Positions 34,641 to 43,591 of a stretch of 64,000 bases of DNA are shown piece after piece (position 1 is the first letter of the stretch; every line of letters begins with the position of its first letter). Below the pieces are notes generated by a model that saw only the letters and a program-made list of their open reading frames with translations, did no database searches and was not told the DNA's origin. The stretch lies in assembly GCA_965230005.1 (NCBI GenBank), contig OZ245934.1, positions 1,922,001 through 1,986,000 on the forward strand. The letters are read 5' to 3'. The position numbers and the translations under genes are program-made. The DNA comes from SZUA-309 sp965230005. Its GTDB lineage: Bacteria; Pseudomonadota; Gammaproteobacteria; Pseudomonadales; Azotimanducaceae.

Positions 34641-35846
34641 ATGGAACGAACGGGCCCGCTGGCCGATCTGACGATCATCGATTGCACCATGGCCTATGCC
34701 GGCCCCTTCGGGACCGCGCTTCTGGCTGATATGGGTGCCAACGTGATCAAAGTGGAACCGCCCGGCGGGGACACCTTCCGACACCTGCCACCCTTTCCGC
34801 CGGACCATGCGCGCCTCGGCGAGGAAGAATCCGGTGGCGCGGACTACGGCATGGGTTTCGCGAGCGTAAACGGCAACAAGCGTGGGATCGCGCTCGATCT
34901 GAAGCAGGCAGCGGACCGGGAGGTGTTGCTGAAGCTCTGCGAACAGGCGGATGCCATCGTCGAGAACATGCGGGCGGGGGTCATGGATGAACTGGGCGTC
35001 GGCTATGAAGTCATCGCCGCGCGGAATCCGCGCATCGTTTACGGCGCCGTCCGTGGCTACGGTGATCGGCGTACGGGAGAGAGCCCTTACGGCGACTGGC
35101 CCTGCCTCGACGTTGCCGGCCAGAGCGCGGGCGGACTCGTGGAAGCGAGCGGCGACCTTTTCGAAATCGCCATCGCCGACATCTACCCGGGCACGCTCAT
35201 GGCCCTCGGCCTCCTCGCCGCCGTGCATCGCGCCAGGGAGACCGGTCAAGGCGACTTCTTCGACGTGGCCATGTACGACAGCATGCTGACGCTGATCCGC
35301 ACGAACGTCACTTCCTTCGGCCTCACGGGCGTGGAGCGGAAACCGGGTGGCCGCGCCCTCGTTCCCTTCGGCCTGTTCCCGGCAAAGGACGGGCGCATCG
35401 CCATCGCCGCCCCGGTGGAAAGGCACTGGGCCAGCCTCTGCGAAGCGATGGAACGACCGGACCTGATCAGCGATGAACGTACCCGCTCCAACCCGCGCCG
35501 GGTGAAGAACCGGACCTTCACGGAAGAGACCATCAGCGCCTGGACTCAATCCAGGACCAAAACGGCCATCGTCGACCTGCTCGGCGGCAAAGTCCCCTGC
35601 GGGCCGGCCAACACGCTCACGGAAATCTTCGCCGACCCGCACGTGAGCGCTCGAGGCATGCTTGAAACCGTCGCCCTCCCCGGGAACAACCCCGACACGG
35701 TGCAGACAGCGAGTCCGATCAAGTTTCTCGATGCCGGACGGTCATCCGCCAACGCGGCGCCCACTCATGGTCAGCATACGGAAGAAGTGCTCAGGGAGTT
35801 CGGGATTGAACGACCGGATTCCGGTTCCGGCCCCGACAAAAACTGA
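34641..35846 (+). CDS. CaiB/BaiF family (class III) CoA transferase
   Basis: This 401-aa protein starts with the usual LTIIDCTMAYAGPFGTALLADMGA segment and carries EPPGGDTFR, NKRGIALDLKQ, IVENMRAGVMDELGVGYE and AASGD-type loops. The catalytic Asp should be the one in the WPCLDVAGQSAGG region. It transfers CoA between carboxylic acids. AGGGGAATCTGACA precedes the ATG. With the LLM protein just upstream it forms a likely two-gene operon for activating a carboxylated intermediate. Confidence 0.93.
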   Translation: MERTGPLADLTIIDCTMAYAGPFGTALLADMGANVIKVEPPGGDTFRHLPPFPPDHARLGEEESGGADYGMGFASVNGNKRGIALDLKQAADREVLLKLCEQADAIVENMRAGVMDELGVGYEVIAARNPRIVYGAVRGYGDRRTGESPYGDWPCLDVAGQSAGGLVEASGDLFEIAIADIYPGTLMALGLLAAVHRARETGQGDFFDVAMYDSMLTLIRTNVTSFGLTGVERKPGGRALVPFGLFPAKDGRIAIAAPVERHWASLCEAMERPDLISDERTRSNPRRVKNRTFTEETISAWTQSRTKTAIVDLLGGKVPCGPANTLTEIFADPHVSARGMLETVALPGNNPDTVQTASPIKFLDAGRSSANAAPTHGQHTEEVLREFGIERPDSGSGPDKN

Positions 35847-35953
35847 ACACGGAGATGAACGATGCAAACTCCGGGTAAGCCATGACGTGCCACATCTGCC
35901 GACCAACCTTGCAGTACTTCGCCAAGCAGGTTGAAAAAAAAGCGCGAGCAGGC

Positions 35954-37135
35954 TCAGTTGGCCACCGTCACAGTGGCGCGGGCGACGACGTCGAAACCGC
36001 CACGGGGGTAGTCCAGATACACCCGAATCTCGTAGCTTCCCGGCTGCGCCGGTGCCCTGAAGGACCAGTTTCCCGACGTCACGCCTTGCGTGTAGGTCCA
36101 CTCGCCCCAGGTATTCGTCGGGGCGTCCGCTTTCACGAGGGTGAGCCAGTCCGTGCTGCTGCCCGACAACCCGCTGACTGAGACTTCAATGGGTTCGCCA
36201 GGCGTATAACCCGCCTGGTTGAGCAGGATGGAAACCCGCTTTTCATCGCCCGGCGCTGCCGGCGTCTCGCCGGATGCCAGCCGACTACCAGGCACGGCGA
36301 GCGCATCGACGGGCGCCACCGGGCCAGCAGCAGCACCGGCCGTTGACTGAGGGGCATCCGCAGAGCCGCTGAGCAGGCCCACCTTGATCGACCCCGAGGA
36401 ACTCTTACGAACCTGAGCCGCGCCAACCGTCTCCGACGCGGGAACTGCAGGAAAGCTGCAGTTCCCACCGCTACGGATTGAAGGATCCGTCGCGATGTAG
36501 TCGTAGAGCTGCCCGCACTCGCCAGGTGCGCCAAAGCGCGCGGCCACCGCATCAAAGAACTCTCCGTCCGTCAGACTCAGCGCGTCCTCAATGAGCGGTC
36601 GATACTCAATACCGGTCACCGTACCCATGCAGCGCCAGCCGGGCGCCTGCTGGAACATGTGCCCCCCACCCGCAAGGAGCGCGGTGGCGCCCGGCAGGAG
36701 GGTGATCTGACTGCGCCTATTGCCGCCTGTGCCATAGGACTTCCGAAAGGTGCACTGCGGCGACTCCTCAAACCCATCCGCAAGCAGGATGCTCCGCGCC
36801 TCACACACGCTCATACCCACCTGAACACCCTCCGTCTCGAGCAGCGAGGCTTGCAGAAACTCGGCGACCGTTCGCGGCCGGGCGGCTGGCGAGACCGCCG
36901 GAAGCTGCGTGAGATCAAGTCCGCAGGAAGCCAGCTGCGTCCTGATAAAGCCGCAGAACTCGGCCTCTTCCGAGACCTGACACATCTGACGATATCGGGC
37001 CAGCATCTCACTGCAGGGTCCGGGATTTCTCGCCAGTTCGTCGCAATCCGTCACGAGCCCGGCGGCCGCGCTGCTCTGCGCCAGCACCGCAAGCAACGAA
37101 CCGATCAGAAACGGGACACCCTTAGCTCTGCTCAT
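35954..37135 (-). CDS. Exported hypothetical protein with Cys-rich N-terminal and Ig-like C-terminal part
   Basis: This 393-aa protein has a signal peptide (MSRAKGVPFLIGSLLAVLA, then QSSAAA). Residues ~25-250 hold about ten Cys, probably in disulfides, with repeated CxxxxARNPGPCSEML-like helices. An Ala/Gly/Pro linker follows, then a C-terminal beta-sandwich (ILLNQAGYTPGEPIEVSVSG through YEIRVYLDYP) resembling bacterial Ig-like folds. It has no recognisable enzyme motif. The start at 37135 gives a clean signal peptide; the frame stays open to 37219 but would then nearly meet the divergent gene at 37231. Confidence 0.75.
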   Translation of the reverse strand: MSRAKGVPFLIGSLLAVLAQSSAAAGLVTDCDELARNPGPCSEMLARYRQMCQVSEEAEFCGFIRTQLASCGLDLTQLPAVSPAARPRTVAEFLQASLLETEGVQVGMSVCEARSILLADGFEESPQCTFRKSYGTGGNRRSQITLLPGATALLAGGGHMFQQAPGWRCMGTVTGIEYRPLIEDALSLTDGEFFDAVAARFGAPGECGQLYDYIATDPSIRSGGNCSFPAVPASETVGAAQVRKSSSGSIKVGLLSGSADAPQSTAGAAAGPVAPVDALAVPGSRLASGETPAAPGDEKRVSILLNQAGYTPGEPIEVSVSGLSGSSTDWLTLVKADAPTNTWGEWTYTQGVTSGNWSFRAPAQPGSYEIRVYLDYPRGGFDVVARATVTVAN

Positions 37136-37230
37136 GGAGGCCACTGTAGCCGCAATGCGCAGAGCCAGCCACAGGATGGCTGCCGTGGTGTACCCTAGAA
37201 TGTTCAGCTTCCCGACCATCGAGGTGCCCT

Positions 37231-38040
37231 ATGGCCGTTTCTCCTTCGAAAACCGACGAGCTCCTGGTGGAGCAGCACGGCCGCGTCGCGGTCATCACTT
37301 TGAATCGACCCGAGCGTCTGAACGCCATCAGCCGCGACATGCTCGATGAGCTGTCTGCAAAGATGGTGGAAGCGAATAAGGACCCGGATACGCGCTGCAT
37401 CATCCTCACCGGCGCTGGCCGGGGCTTCTGCTCGGGCCTCGACCTCATCAATACCGGCGACAACATGGAAGAGCGCAAGGGCAACAACCGCCCGCGGCAG
37501 CTCTTCGACCTTCGCGACGCGCCCATCAACGTCATGTGGAGCATCGACACGCCCATCATCTGCGCCGTCAACGGCGCCGCCGCCGGTTACGGCATGGACA
37601 TGACGCTGCTCTGCGACATGCGCATTGCATCAGAGAACGCAAAAATGGCGGCGGTGACTGCCAAGCGGAACGTGGTGCCGGAATCCGGCGGCACCTGGCT
37701 GCTGCCGCGACTGATCGGCTGGGCCAAGGCGGCGGAGCTCTACTACCGGGCCCGCACGCTGGATGCCCAGGAAAGTCTGGAACTCGGCCTGGTGAACGCC
37801 GTGGTCCCGGCTGACGAACTCATGGACACCGCCATGCAGTGGGCGCAGGAGGTAGCGGAGAATGCACCCATGGCCGTGCAGACAACCAAACGTATGATGC
37901 GCATGGGACTCGAGGAGTCCTACGACACGGCCGTCGACCACCTGATGGTGCATCTGGCAGGCATGTTCCAGTCCGAAGACTTCGAAGAAGGGGTGCGCGC
38001 GTTTCTCGAGAAGCGTAAGCCCGAATTCACGGGTCGCTGA
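37231..38040 (+). CDS. Enoyl-CoA hydratase/isomerase family protein
   Basis: This 269-aa crotonase has oxyanion loop 1 GAGRGFCSGLDLI and loop 2 NGAAAGYGMDMTLLCDMRIA. AKRNVVPESGGTWLLPRLIG contains Glu in the position of the second catalytic Glu. GAGG is 8 nt before the ATG. Its stop overlaps the start of the next gene (TGATG), making a two-gene unit with an SDR, a common beta-oxidation pair (hydration then alcohol oxidation). Confidence 0.93.
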   Translation: MAVSPSKTDELLVEQHGRVAVITLNRPERLNAISRDMLDELSAKMVEANKDPDTRCIILTGAGRGFCSGLDLINTGDNMEERKGNNRPRQLFDLRDAPINVMWSIDTPIICAVNGAAAGYGMDMTLLCDMRIASENAKMAAVTAKRNVVPESGGTWLLPRLIGWAKAAELYYRARTLDAQESLELGLVNAVVPADELMDTAMQWAQEVAENAPMAVQTTKRMMRMGLEESYDTAVDHLMVHLAGMFQSEDFEEGVRAFLEKRKPEFTGR

Positions 38041-38843
38041 TGGCAGAGCGCCTTGATGGTCAGGTCGCCCTGGTCACTGGCAGCAATCGCGGTATCGGCC
38101 AGCAGATCGCCATTGATCTTGCCAGGGCCGGTGCCACGGTTGTGCTGTCGGCACGGCGCGCAGAGAGCCTATCGACAACCGCCGCAACCATCGAGAAAGC
38201 TGGCGGGACCTGCGATCGGGTTCAGCTGGACGTTACCGACGCCGCCATGGTGGCGACCGTCGTCGACGGCATCGTCGCGCGCCACGGTCGAATCGACCTG
38301 CTGGTGAACAATGCCGGTATCGGCGCCGGCGACCTGCCTCCCTGGGAAACACCCGTCGACAGCTGGTGGGAAGTATTCGAAGTCAATGTTCGCGGCGCCT
38401 ATGTCTGCACCCAGGCCGCCATGCGGCACATGGCGCGGCAGCGATCTGGCCGCATCATCGACGTGGGCAGCCTCGTCAGCGCCAACCCCAATCCGGCCGC
38501 CGCCCCTTACGCCGCGAGCAAAGCGGCACTGCAGCGCTGGAACTCGAGTCTCGCGCCTGCGGCGGCGGAGGTTGGCGTAGCGGTGTTCGTCATCAGTCCC
38601 GGGCTCGTCGCCACGGACATGACGTCTATCGATCTTTTCAAAAACATTCCCGCCGATCAGTGGGTACCGATCGAGAAGAGCGGCGCGCTCGCTGTAGCCC
38701 TTGCCTCCGGTCGCGGCGACAAGCTGACCGGTCGTTTCATCCACGCCCTCGACGATCTCGATGAGCTGATCGAGCATGCGGACGAAATCATCGAACGCAA
38801 CCAGCAGACAATAGCCATGCAGTTCTACAACGATGACATCTGA
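38040..38843 (+). CDS. Short-chain dehydrogenase/reductase
   Basis: This 267-aa classical SDR has the cofactor motif TGSNRGIG (residues 13-20), NNAG near 89-92, catalytic Ser in VGSLVSANP and YAASK. It should oxidise or reduce a hydroxyl/keto group with NAD(P). It is translationally coupled to the preceding enoyl-CoA hydratase, so a 3-hydroxyacyl substrate is a reasonable inference. Confidence 0.92.
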   Translation: MAERLDGQVALVTGSNRGIGQQIAIDLARAGATVVLSARRAESLSTTAATIEKAGGTCDRVQLDVTDAAMVATVVDGIVARHGRIDLLVNNAGIGAGDLPPWETPVDSWWEVFEVNVRGAYVCTQAAMRHMARQRSGRIIDVGSLVSANPNPAAAPYAASKAALQRWNSSLAPAAAEVGVAVFVISPGLVATDMTSIDLFKNIPADQWVPIEKSGALAVALASGRGDKLTGRFIHALDDLDELIEHADEIIERNQQTIAMQFYNDDI

Positions 38844-38913
38844 TTCAGCGGTGGTGACTGCTGCAGCTTCTTTCCGTCTCGCGCAGGGTCAGGGTCAGTA
38901 AGGGCTTCGCTTC

Positions 38914-38958
38914 GGAAAAAAGACAACCCGGGATGCCACAAGGCGATTCCCGGGTTGT
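38914..38958 (-). terminator. Rho-independent terminator for the UrcA-family gene
   Basis: A perfect 11-bp inverted repeat, ACAACCCGGGA (38923-38933) and TCCCGGGTTGT (38948-38958), has a 14-nt loop. On the minus strand the stem is followed by CTTTTTTCC, so it terminates the gene at 38974-39312. It may also stop plus-strand transcripts from the SDR, although no T-run follows on that side. Confidence 0.85.
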
Positions 38959-38973
38959 TAAGGGCACTCCCGA

Positions 38974-39312
38974 TCAGCTCGTGTGAAGTTCAGTGAGCTT
39001 GTCGTTTTTCACTCTGTTTACAGCGCCCTCGAGAGCCTGGTGGTAGCACTGCTTGTTTATCTTGGAGAGTCGCAATGACCCCGCAGTCTGATGGCTTTGC
39101 GGGCCGCAGATCTCTCGGGCAGCCGCTTTCAGCCGCTGGTAAAGCTTCTCCACACCCTGCTCATCACCGAGGTTCAGATCGGCGGCAGGCACCGTTACGG
39201 CAATGTCACCGGACGCGTCAGCCACGCTTCCCATGGTGGCAACGGCAGGCAGGCTCAGCACTCCGCAAAGAAGGGCAATGGCGAAGGTCGTGGTCTTGGG
39301 GGAGTTCATCAT
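38974..39312 (-). CDS. UrcA-family secreted protein
   Basis: This 112-aa protein has a signal peptide (MMNSPKTTTFAIALLCGVLS, then LPAVA). The mature part fits the UrcA family: VTVPAADLNLGDEQGVEKLYQRLKAAAREICG, then two conserved Cys (ICGP and KQCYHQALEGAV) expected to form a disulfide. Function is unknown; the family occurs mainly in alpha- and some gammaproteobacteria. GGAG lies 7 nt before the ATG, and a strong terminator follows. Confidence 0.88.
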   Translation of the reverse strand: MMNSPKTTTFAIALLCGVLSLPAVATMGSVADASGDIAVTVPAADLNLGDEQGVEKLYQRLKAAAREICGPQSHQTAGSLRLSKINKQCYHQALEGAVNRVKNDKLTELHTS

Positions 39313-39408
39313 GTTCGTGCTCCGTTCTGCTAGGCAGTCAGTTCAACGTGAGGTCACAAGCAGAATAGACACGGGCTTCAGCAGCGTTAAGGCGAATTCG
39401 GTGAGCCG

Positions 39409-39435
39409 ACGCCTGGCTGCGACAAGCCGAGGCGT
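39409..39435 (-). terminator. Possible stem-loop after the LytTR gene
   Basis: ACGCCTGGC (39409-39417) can pair with GCCgAGGCGT (39426-39435) with one bulged base. It begins 7 nt past the LytTR stop on the minus strand. There is no U-tract, so it may only stabilise the 3' end. Confidence 0.35.
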
Positions 39436-39441
39436 TGCGCC

Positions 39442-40242
39442 CTAGAGCAGGTGCGCGACGCTGGCTTTATAGGTTCGGCTCAACTTCAAACAGGCACCGC
39501 AATCGAGGGTCACAAAGAACTCGCCGTTGATGTGCGCAGAGAGCTTGGCCACCCGCTCGACATTGACGATCGTCGATCGATGGATGCGTTTGAACACAGC
39601 CGGGTCCAGCTTCGCTTCGAGCTGCTTCATGGTGCTGCGCATCACGTGCGTTTCGCCCTTCGTGTGCACACACATGTAGTCACCCGCGGCGTCTATCCAA
39701 TCGATCTCACGCGTCGGCAGCAGTGTGACCTCGGCGTTGTCTTTGATGACCAGCTTGTCCGCATAGCTGGTTTCCCTCGACTGCAGCATTTCCTCGATGG
39801 CCGATTCGCTTTTACCCGTGAGTTCGATGATGACCTCGAGCAGGCGTTGCTTCTGATCATCGGAAGCTGACTCCAGAAGCCGCTCCCGGGCTCGGGTAAC
39901 CGCTTCCTGCAGGCGGGTTTCGTCCAGGGGTTTGAGGAGGTAGTCCACTGCATGGACGTCAAACGCTCTGATCGCGTACTGATCGAAGGCGGTCACGAAA
40001 ACGATCATCGGCATGTCGTCCGACTGCAGTTCGTGCACCACATCAAAACCGTCAAGGCCCGGCATCTGGATATCGAGAAACACGAGGTCCGGTGTCAGCT
40101 CCCGAATCGCCGCGATGGCCTCGCGGCCGGACTGACACTCCGCCAGCACCTCAACGTCTTCAAGCTGCGCGAGGCGCAGCCGCAGGCCACGTCGGGCCAG
40201 AGGCTCGTCATCGACGATGATGGTCGAAAGCGCCTGCGTCAT
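39442..40242 (-). CDS. LytTR-family response regulator
   Basis: This 266-aa regulator has an N-terminal receiver with acidic pair D11-D12, phospho-acceptor D57 (FLDIQMPG) and K103-like LLKP. An ~35-residue linker follows, then a C-terminal LytTR DNA-binding domain (about 165-266: ADKLVIKDNAEVTLLPTREI, then MRSTMKQLEAKL, FKRIHRSTIVNVERV). It binds DNA as an AlgR/LytR-type dimer. It starts 4 nt after the stop of the cognate kinase gene, so the two form an operon. Confidence 0.94.
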   Translation of the reverse strand: MTQALSTIIVDDEPLARRGLRLRLAQLEDVEVLAECQSGREAIAAIRELTPDLVFLDIQMPGLDGFDVVHELQSDDMPMIVFVTAFDQYAIRAFDVHAVDYLLKPLDETRLQEAVTRARERLLESASDDQKQRLLEVIIELTGKSESAIEEMLQSRETSYADKLVIKDNAEVTLLPTREIDWIDAAGDYMCVHTKGETHVMRSTMKQLEAKLDPAVFKRIHRSTIVNVERVAKLSAHINGEFFVTLDCGACLKLSRTYKASVAHLL

Positions 40243-40246
40243 CGGC

Positions 40247-41413
40247 TCAGTCCGTCTCGTAGGGCACTCTGATGCACACTCTCAATCCGTGTGGCGATAC
40301 GTGCTCGAGGGTGAGGCCGTGGTTTTCGCCGTACATTTCCTGGAGCCGGTCGCGCGTATTCACCAGACCGACGCCCCCTTCCCTGCTCTTAGGCGGGTTT
40401 GCCGCATCCGCTATGCCGGGGCCGTCGTCGGCCAGCTCCAGAAGGAGCTCTCTGGCAAACACCTTCGCGGACAGGGTAATGGTTCCCCCTGCCTCACTCT
40501 GGGCAACCGCATACTTGATCGCGTTTTCCACCAGAGGCTGCAGGATCAGGCTCGGAATCAACGCCAGCTCCGCATCCGGCTCGACGTCGATCTCCACCCG
40601 CAAGCGGTCCTCGAAGCGAACCTGCTCAATCTCCAGGTACATCTTCATGGCGGCAACTTCCTGGGACAGGGAGACTTTCTGCGCCGGATCACTGTCGAGG
40701 GAATATCGCAGGAAGTTCGAGAGTCGCCCGATCATCTGATTGGCAGCGCGGGTTTCAGACTCGAGAATCAGGGTGGAGATTGCGTTCAGCGTGTTGAACA
40801 GGAAATGGGGGTTCAGCTGATAACGCAACATCTTCAACTGCGCCTCATGTGCCATGGCACTCACCCGCAGCAGTTTGGCGTTTTCATCCTGAAACAGCTG
40901 GTAGTACTTGATCCCAAAGTACAGACCGGACCAGCAGAGCAGCGGGTAGAAACCAGCGGTGAGAATACCCTGAAAGTAGCCGAGCTCCGCGCCGAGCACA
41001 TGGCCTGTGAGCGCCGCATTCATGGCGTTCTTCGTCACCTGCCAGATCCCGGCCGCGAGATAGGTCACGACGATGACCGTCAGAATCTTCTGCGGCACGG
41101 CAAGGTGCCAGATGGCCCGGTAGAAAAACCGCAGTCCCGTGCTGACCACGATGCCGGCGAAGGCGCTGGGTACGAAAAGCCAGTATTCAGCGGTGGGCGC
41201 ACCCCAATACATCCAGGAGAGCACGCCGCCCATTGCCCAGCCCGTCCAGCCGACCACCTGCAGCAGCCAGAACTGGCGCTCACGATTCCCGCCGAAGGCG
41301 CGCCAGAAACTCTCCCCAATCAGCGGGGATGAGATTGATGGCAGTTGCGGCGTTGCGTCGTTCACGCCCCATTTTATGCCATGGGGTGGACCGTTCGCCT
41401 CGGCTCGTCTCAT
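40247..41413 (-). CDS. LytS/AlgZ-type sensor histidine kinase
   Basis: This ~388-aa membrane kinase has four hydrophobic helices (about residues 45-170). The His_kinase (pfam06580) block is RYQLNPHFLFNTLNAIS with phospho-His203, and the ATPase has VENAIKYAV (N box) and DDGPGI (G box). The input is unknown; there is no extracellular sensor domain. The start at 41413 (ATG) is preferred over a TTG at 41497 lacking a ribosome site. An RRAEA repeat, duplicated around this ATG, makes the start uncertain. Its partner is the LytTR regulator just downstream. Confidence 0.92.
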   Translation of the reverse strand: MRRAEANGPPHGIKWGVNDATPQLPSISSPLIGESFWRAFGGNRERQFWLLQVVGWTGWAMGGVLSWMYWGAPTAEYWLFVPSAFAGIVVSTGLRFFYRAIWHLAVPQKILTVIVVTYLAAGIWQVTKNAMNAALTGHVLGAELGYFQGILTAGFYPLLCWSGLYFGIKYYQLFQDENAKLLRVSAMAHEAQLKMLRYQLNPHFLFNTLNAISTLILESETRAANQMIGRLSNFLRYSLDSDPAQKVSLSQEVAAMKMYLEIEQVRFEDRLRVEIDVEPDAELALIPSLILQPLVENAIKYAVAQSEAGGTITLSAKVFARELLLELADDGPGIADAANPPKSREGGVGLVNTRDRLQEMYGENHGLTLEHVSPHGLRVCIRVPYETD

Positions 41414-41646
41414 GAGGGCCTCGGCTCGTCGCAGAAGGCGTGGGCTCTTCGATCGATGACGCCTGACAGGACCACGTCCGCCGCTGGATGTGGTCAAACT
41501 CGCCAGTTACCTTAGCGGCTGGTGAATCTCGCTATCATCCTCCGCGCATGGAACTGCAGAGAAATCAGAAACTTAGGCGGTCATCAGCGCTGGCACGGTT
41601 CCTGCTTTTTGGCCTCTGGAGCGACTGATTGGCCGGTCACGGAAGC

Positions 41647-42846
41647 ATGCATCTCGAAACGTCCAGCCAGGCAACCAACGCCTCAACGGCAACAGAACCG
41701 AAGCTGAAGAGCACCAGCGGCTATCTGGACATGTTGCCCGTGGCCATCAGCAACGCCGTCCTGGTGATCGTGACTTTCAACGTCTACATCTTCTGGGCCA
41801 AGACCAACGTCCGCGAGTACCTCTGGCGAACGACCATCCTCGATGGCAGGCCCCTGAGTTACACCGGCTCGGGACTGGTTCTCGCCCGTGGCTTTCTGAG
41901 CACCGCCGCACTCTTCCTGCTTTTCTTCGGCTATCCGGCCCTCATCGTGATCAACGCGCTGGAAGTCGATCAGCAGGCACTGAGCCTGCCTGACCTCGGC
42001 CTGCTGGGCTCACTGCTCGTCGCGGCGATCGTGCCCGTGCTCATTTCCGCCGTGACCTTCATCCTCGTGGTGGCGCCAGAGGTCGAAACGACGCCCACCA
42101 GCATCGCAGTCTCAATCACCGTCCTGTATCTGGGCATCGTGGCCGTCGTGATCCTGTCCCGCTTTCTCACTTATCGTTATCTGTTCCGCCATACCAGCTG
42201 GCGCGACAATGCCGGGCAGGTGATCGGCAGCCCCTGGCGTTACACGGCCCGTATGCTGTTGCCGGAACTGTCCACCGGGCTGACGCTGGGGTGGTCTTCG
42301 CCCTGGTGTTTCATGCGCCGTTACGCTCTGCTGCTGGAAAACGCCACCTTCTGCGGCGCAAAGGTCACCTTCGAGAATCGATCCGCGCCGCTCTATGGGC
42401 CCTACGCGATCACCTGGATCTCCATCGCGGTGCTCGCAATCACGACAAACACCTTCGCAAACCGTCTGGACGCGGAAAACCCGGCGTTTCCGCTGCAGCT
42501 CACGCTGTTGCTGTCCGCCTTCGCCGTCACCGTGGTGCTGGCGCTCGCCTACTACAACGCAAAACTGTTTGCGCACGTTGCCGACTCCATGCGCGTGGCA
42601 GGGGTCGAGCTGCGGTTCGACGCCCGGTGGTGGCAGCTTGTCCTTCTCTATCTCACCAACCTGGCAATGAACCTCCTGTCGGTGGGGGTGAGTTACTACT
42701 ACTCACGAATGCGGATCGCCCGATTCATCGCCAGGCATCTGAAGGTGGACGGTTCCTTGCTGAGTTTGCAGGGTCCAGGAGCGGACCCGTCCCGGGAAGG
42801 ACTCGGAGAGGGCGTTGAGATCCTGGCGGGTGGCAGCTACTTCTAG
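41647..42846 (+). CDS. DUF898 (YjgN-like) multi-pass membrane protein
   Basis: This 399-aa inner-membrane protein has about six hydrophobic segments. The signatures NVYIFWAKTNVREYLWRTTI and FDARWWQLVLLYLTNLAMNL, with repeated AK(T/L)-(N/F) and R-x-R-x-A/F-I elements, fit DUF898. Function is unknown. The ATG at 41647 is preferred; a TTG six codons upstream overlaps the stop of a 26-codon open frame (41548-41628) that I cannot support as a gene. It is divergent from the LytS/LytTR pair. Confidence 0.82.
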   Translation: MHLETSSQATNASTATEPKLKSTSGYLDMLPVAISNAVLVIVTFNVYIFWAKTNVREYLWRTTILDGRPLSYTGSGLVLARGFLSTAALFLLFFGYPALIVINALEVDQQALSLPDLGLLGSLLVAAIVPVLISAVTFILVVAPEVETTPTSIAVSITVLYLGIVAVVILSRFLTYRYLFRHTSWRDNAGQVIGSPWRYTARMLLPELSTGLTLGWSSPWCFMRRYALLLENATFCGAKVTFENRSAPLYGPYAITWISIAVLAITTNTFANRLDAENPAFPLQLTLLLSAFAVTVVLALAYYNAKLFAHVADSMRVAGVELRFDARWWQLVLLYLTNLAMNLLSVGVSYYYSRMRIARFIARHLKVDGSLLSLQGPGADPSREGLGEGVEILAGGSYF

Positions 42847-42847
42847 C

Positions 42848-43582
42848 TCAGCTGATCGACTTCCTGACGTTGTCGTTTGAGGCGATGGAGGCTCCGCTCT
42901 TTGCGGTGCTGGCCTTCCGTTCTTCGCTCCATTGATCGATTTCTTCCTTCGGAACGCCGTAGGCGAGTCCGCGCTCCACGCCGGGCCGGGCACGGACGCG
43001 ATCGACCCAGGCCATCACCCGCGGTTTCGTGGTGATGTTGACCTTGCTCCACTTCCAGCCGCGAATCCATGGATACAGCGCGATGTCCGCAATGGTGAAC
43101 TGGTCGCCGCAAAGCCAGGGGTTGTCGCCGAGCTTGTTGTCGAGCACCGAGACGAGGCGCAGTGCTTCGTTGTTGAAGCGCTCGAGCGGATGCTGCTTCA
43201 GCTCGGCTGGTACATCGTCCATGTATCTTGTGTAGCTCAGCTTGTTTCCGAACACCGGGCCGACGTTGGCTGCCTGCCAGTAAACCCAGGGGATCACCGT
43301 CCACTTCCGCCCGTCGAGCGGCAGCAGGTCCGTGGGATGTTTTTCGCCCAGGTACTGCAGAATGGCGCAGCTCTCGATGATGTCGACGCCGTTGTCCCGC
43401 AGGGTTGGAATCTTCTGATTGAGGTTTCGAGCGACGAAGTCCGGCTCGAACTGCTCACCTTTCAGCAGGTTGATAACCCTCACCTCGACGTCGCCGAGTT
43501 CGACGCCGGCTTCGATGAGTTCTTCGAGCATGATTGACACCTTCCAGCCGTTGGGTGTCGGAGAGGTCCAGAGTTCCATCAT
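42848..43582 (-). CDS. Glutathione S-transferase (YfcG/Nu-like)
   Basis: This 244-aa GST has an N-terminal thioredoxin-like domain (LWTSPTPNGWKVSIMLEE, NLNQKIPTL cis-Pro, IIESCAILQYLGEK with the Glu-Ser glutathione site) and an all-helical C-terminal domain (GDQFTIADIALYPWIRGW). T-S-P-T-P-N-G-W-K is the pattern of the YfcG/YghU (Nu) group, which shows disulfide reductase activity. GAGGTG precedes the ATG. It lies 9 bp after the TetR gene, so it should be repressed by it and induced by electrophiles or similar ligands. Confidence 0.93.
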   Translation of the reverse strand: MMELWTSPTPNGWKVSIMLEELIEAGVELGDVEVRVINLLKGEQFEPDFVARNLNQKIPTLRDNGVDIIESCAILQYLGEKHPTDLLPLDGRKWTVIPWVYWQAANVGPVFGNKLSYTRYMDDVPAELKQHPLERFNNEALRLVSVLDNKLGDNPWLCGDQFTIADIALYPWIRGWKWSKVNITTKPRVMAWVDRVRARPGVERGLAYGVPKEEIDQWSEERKASTAKSGASIASNDNVRKSIS

Positions 43583-43591
43583 GGGTTCACC

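Noticed and set aside
41548..41628. 26-codon open frame upstream of the DUF898 gene
   Set aside because: Short, without a convincing ribosome site or family match; it could be a leader peptide but nothing supports it.
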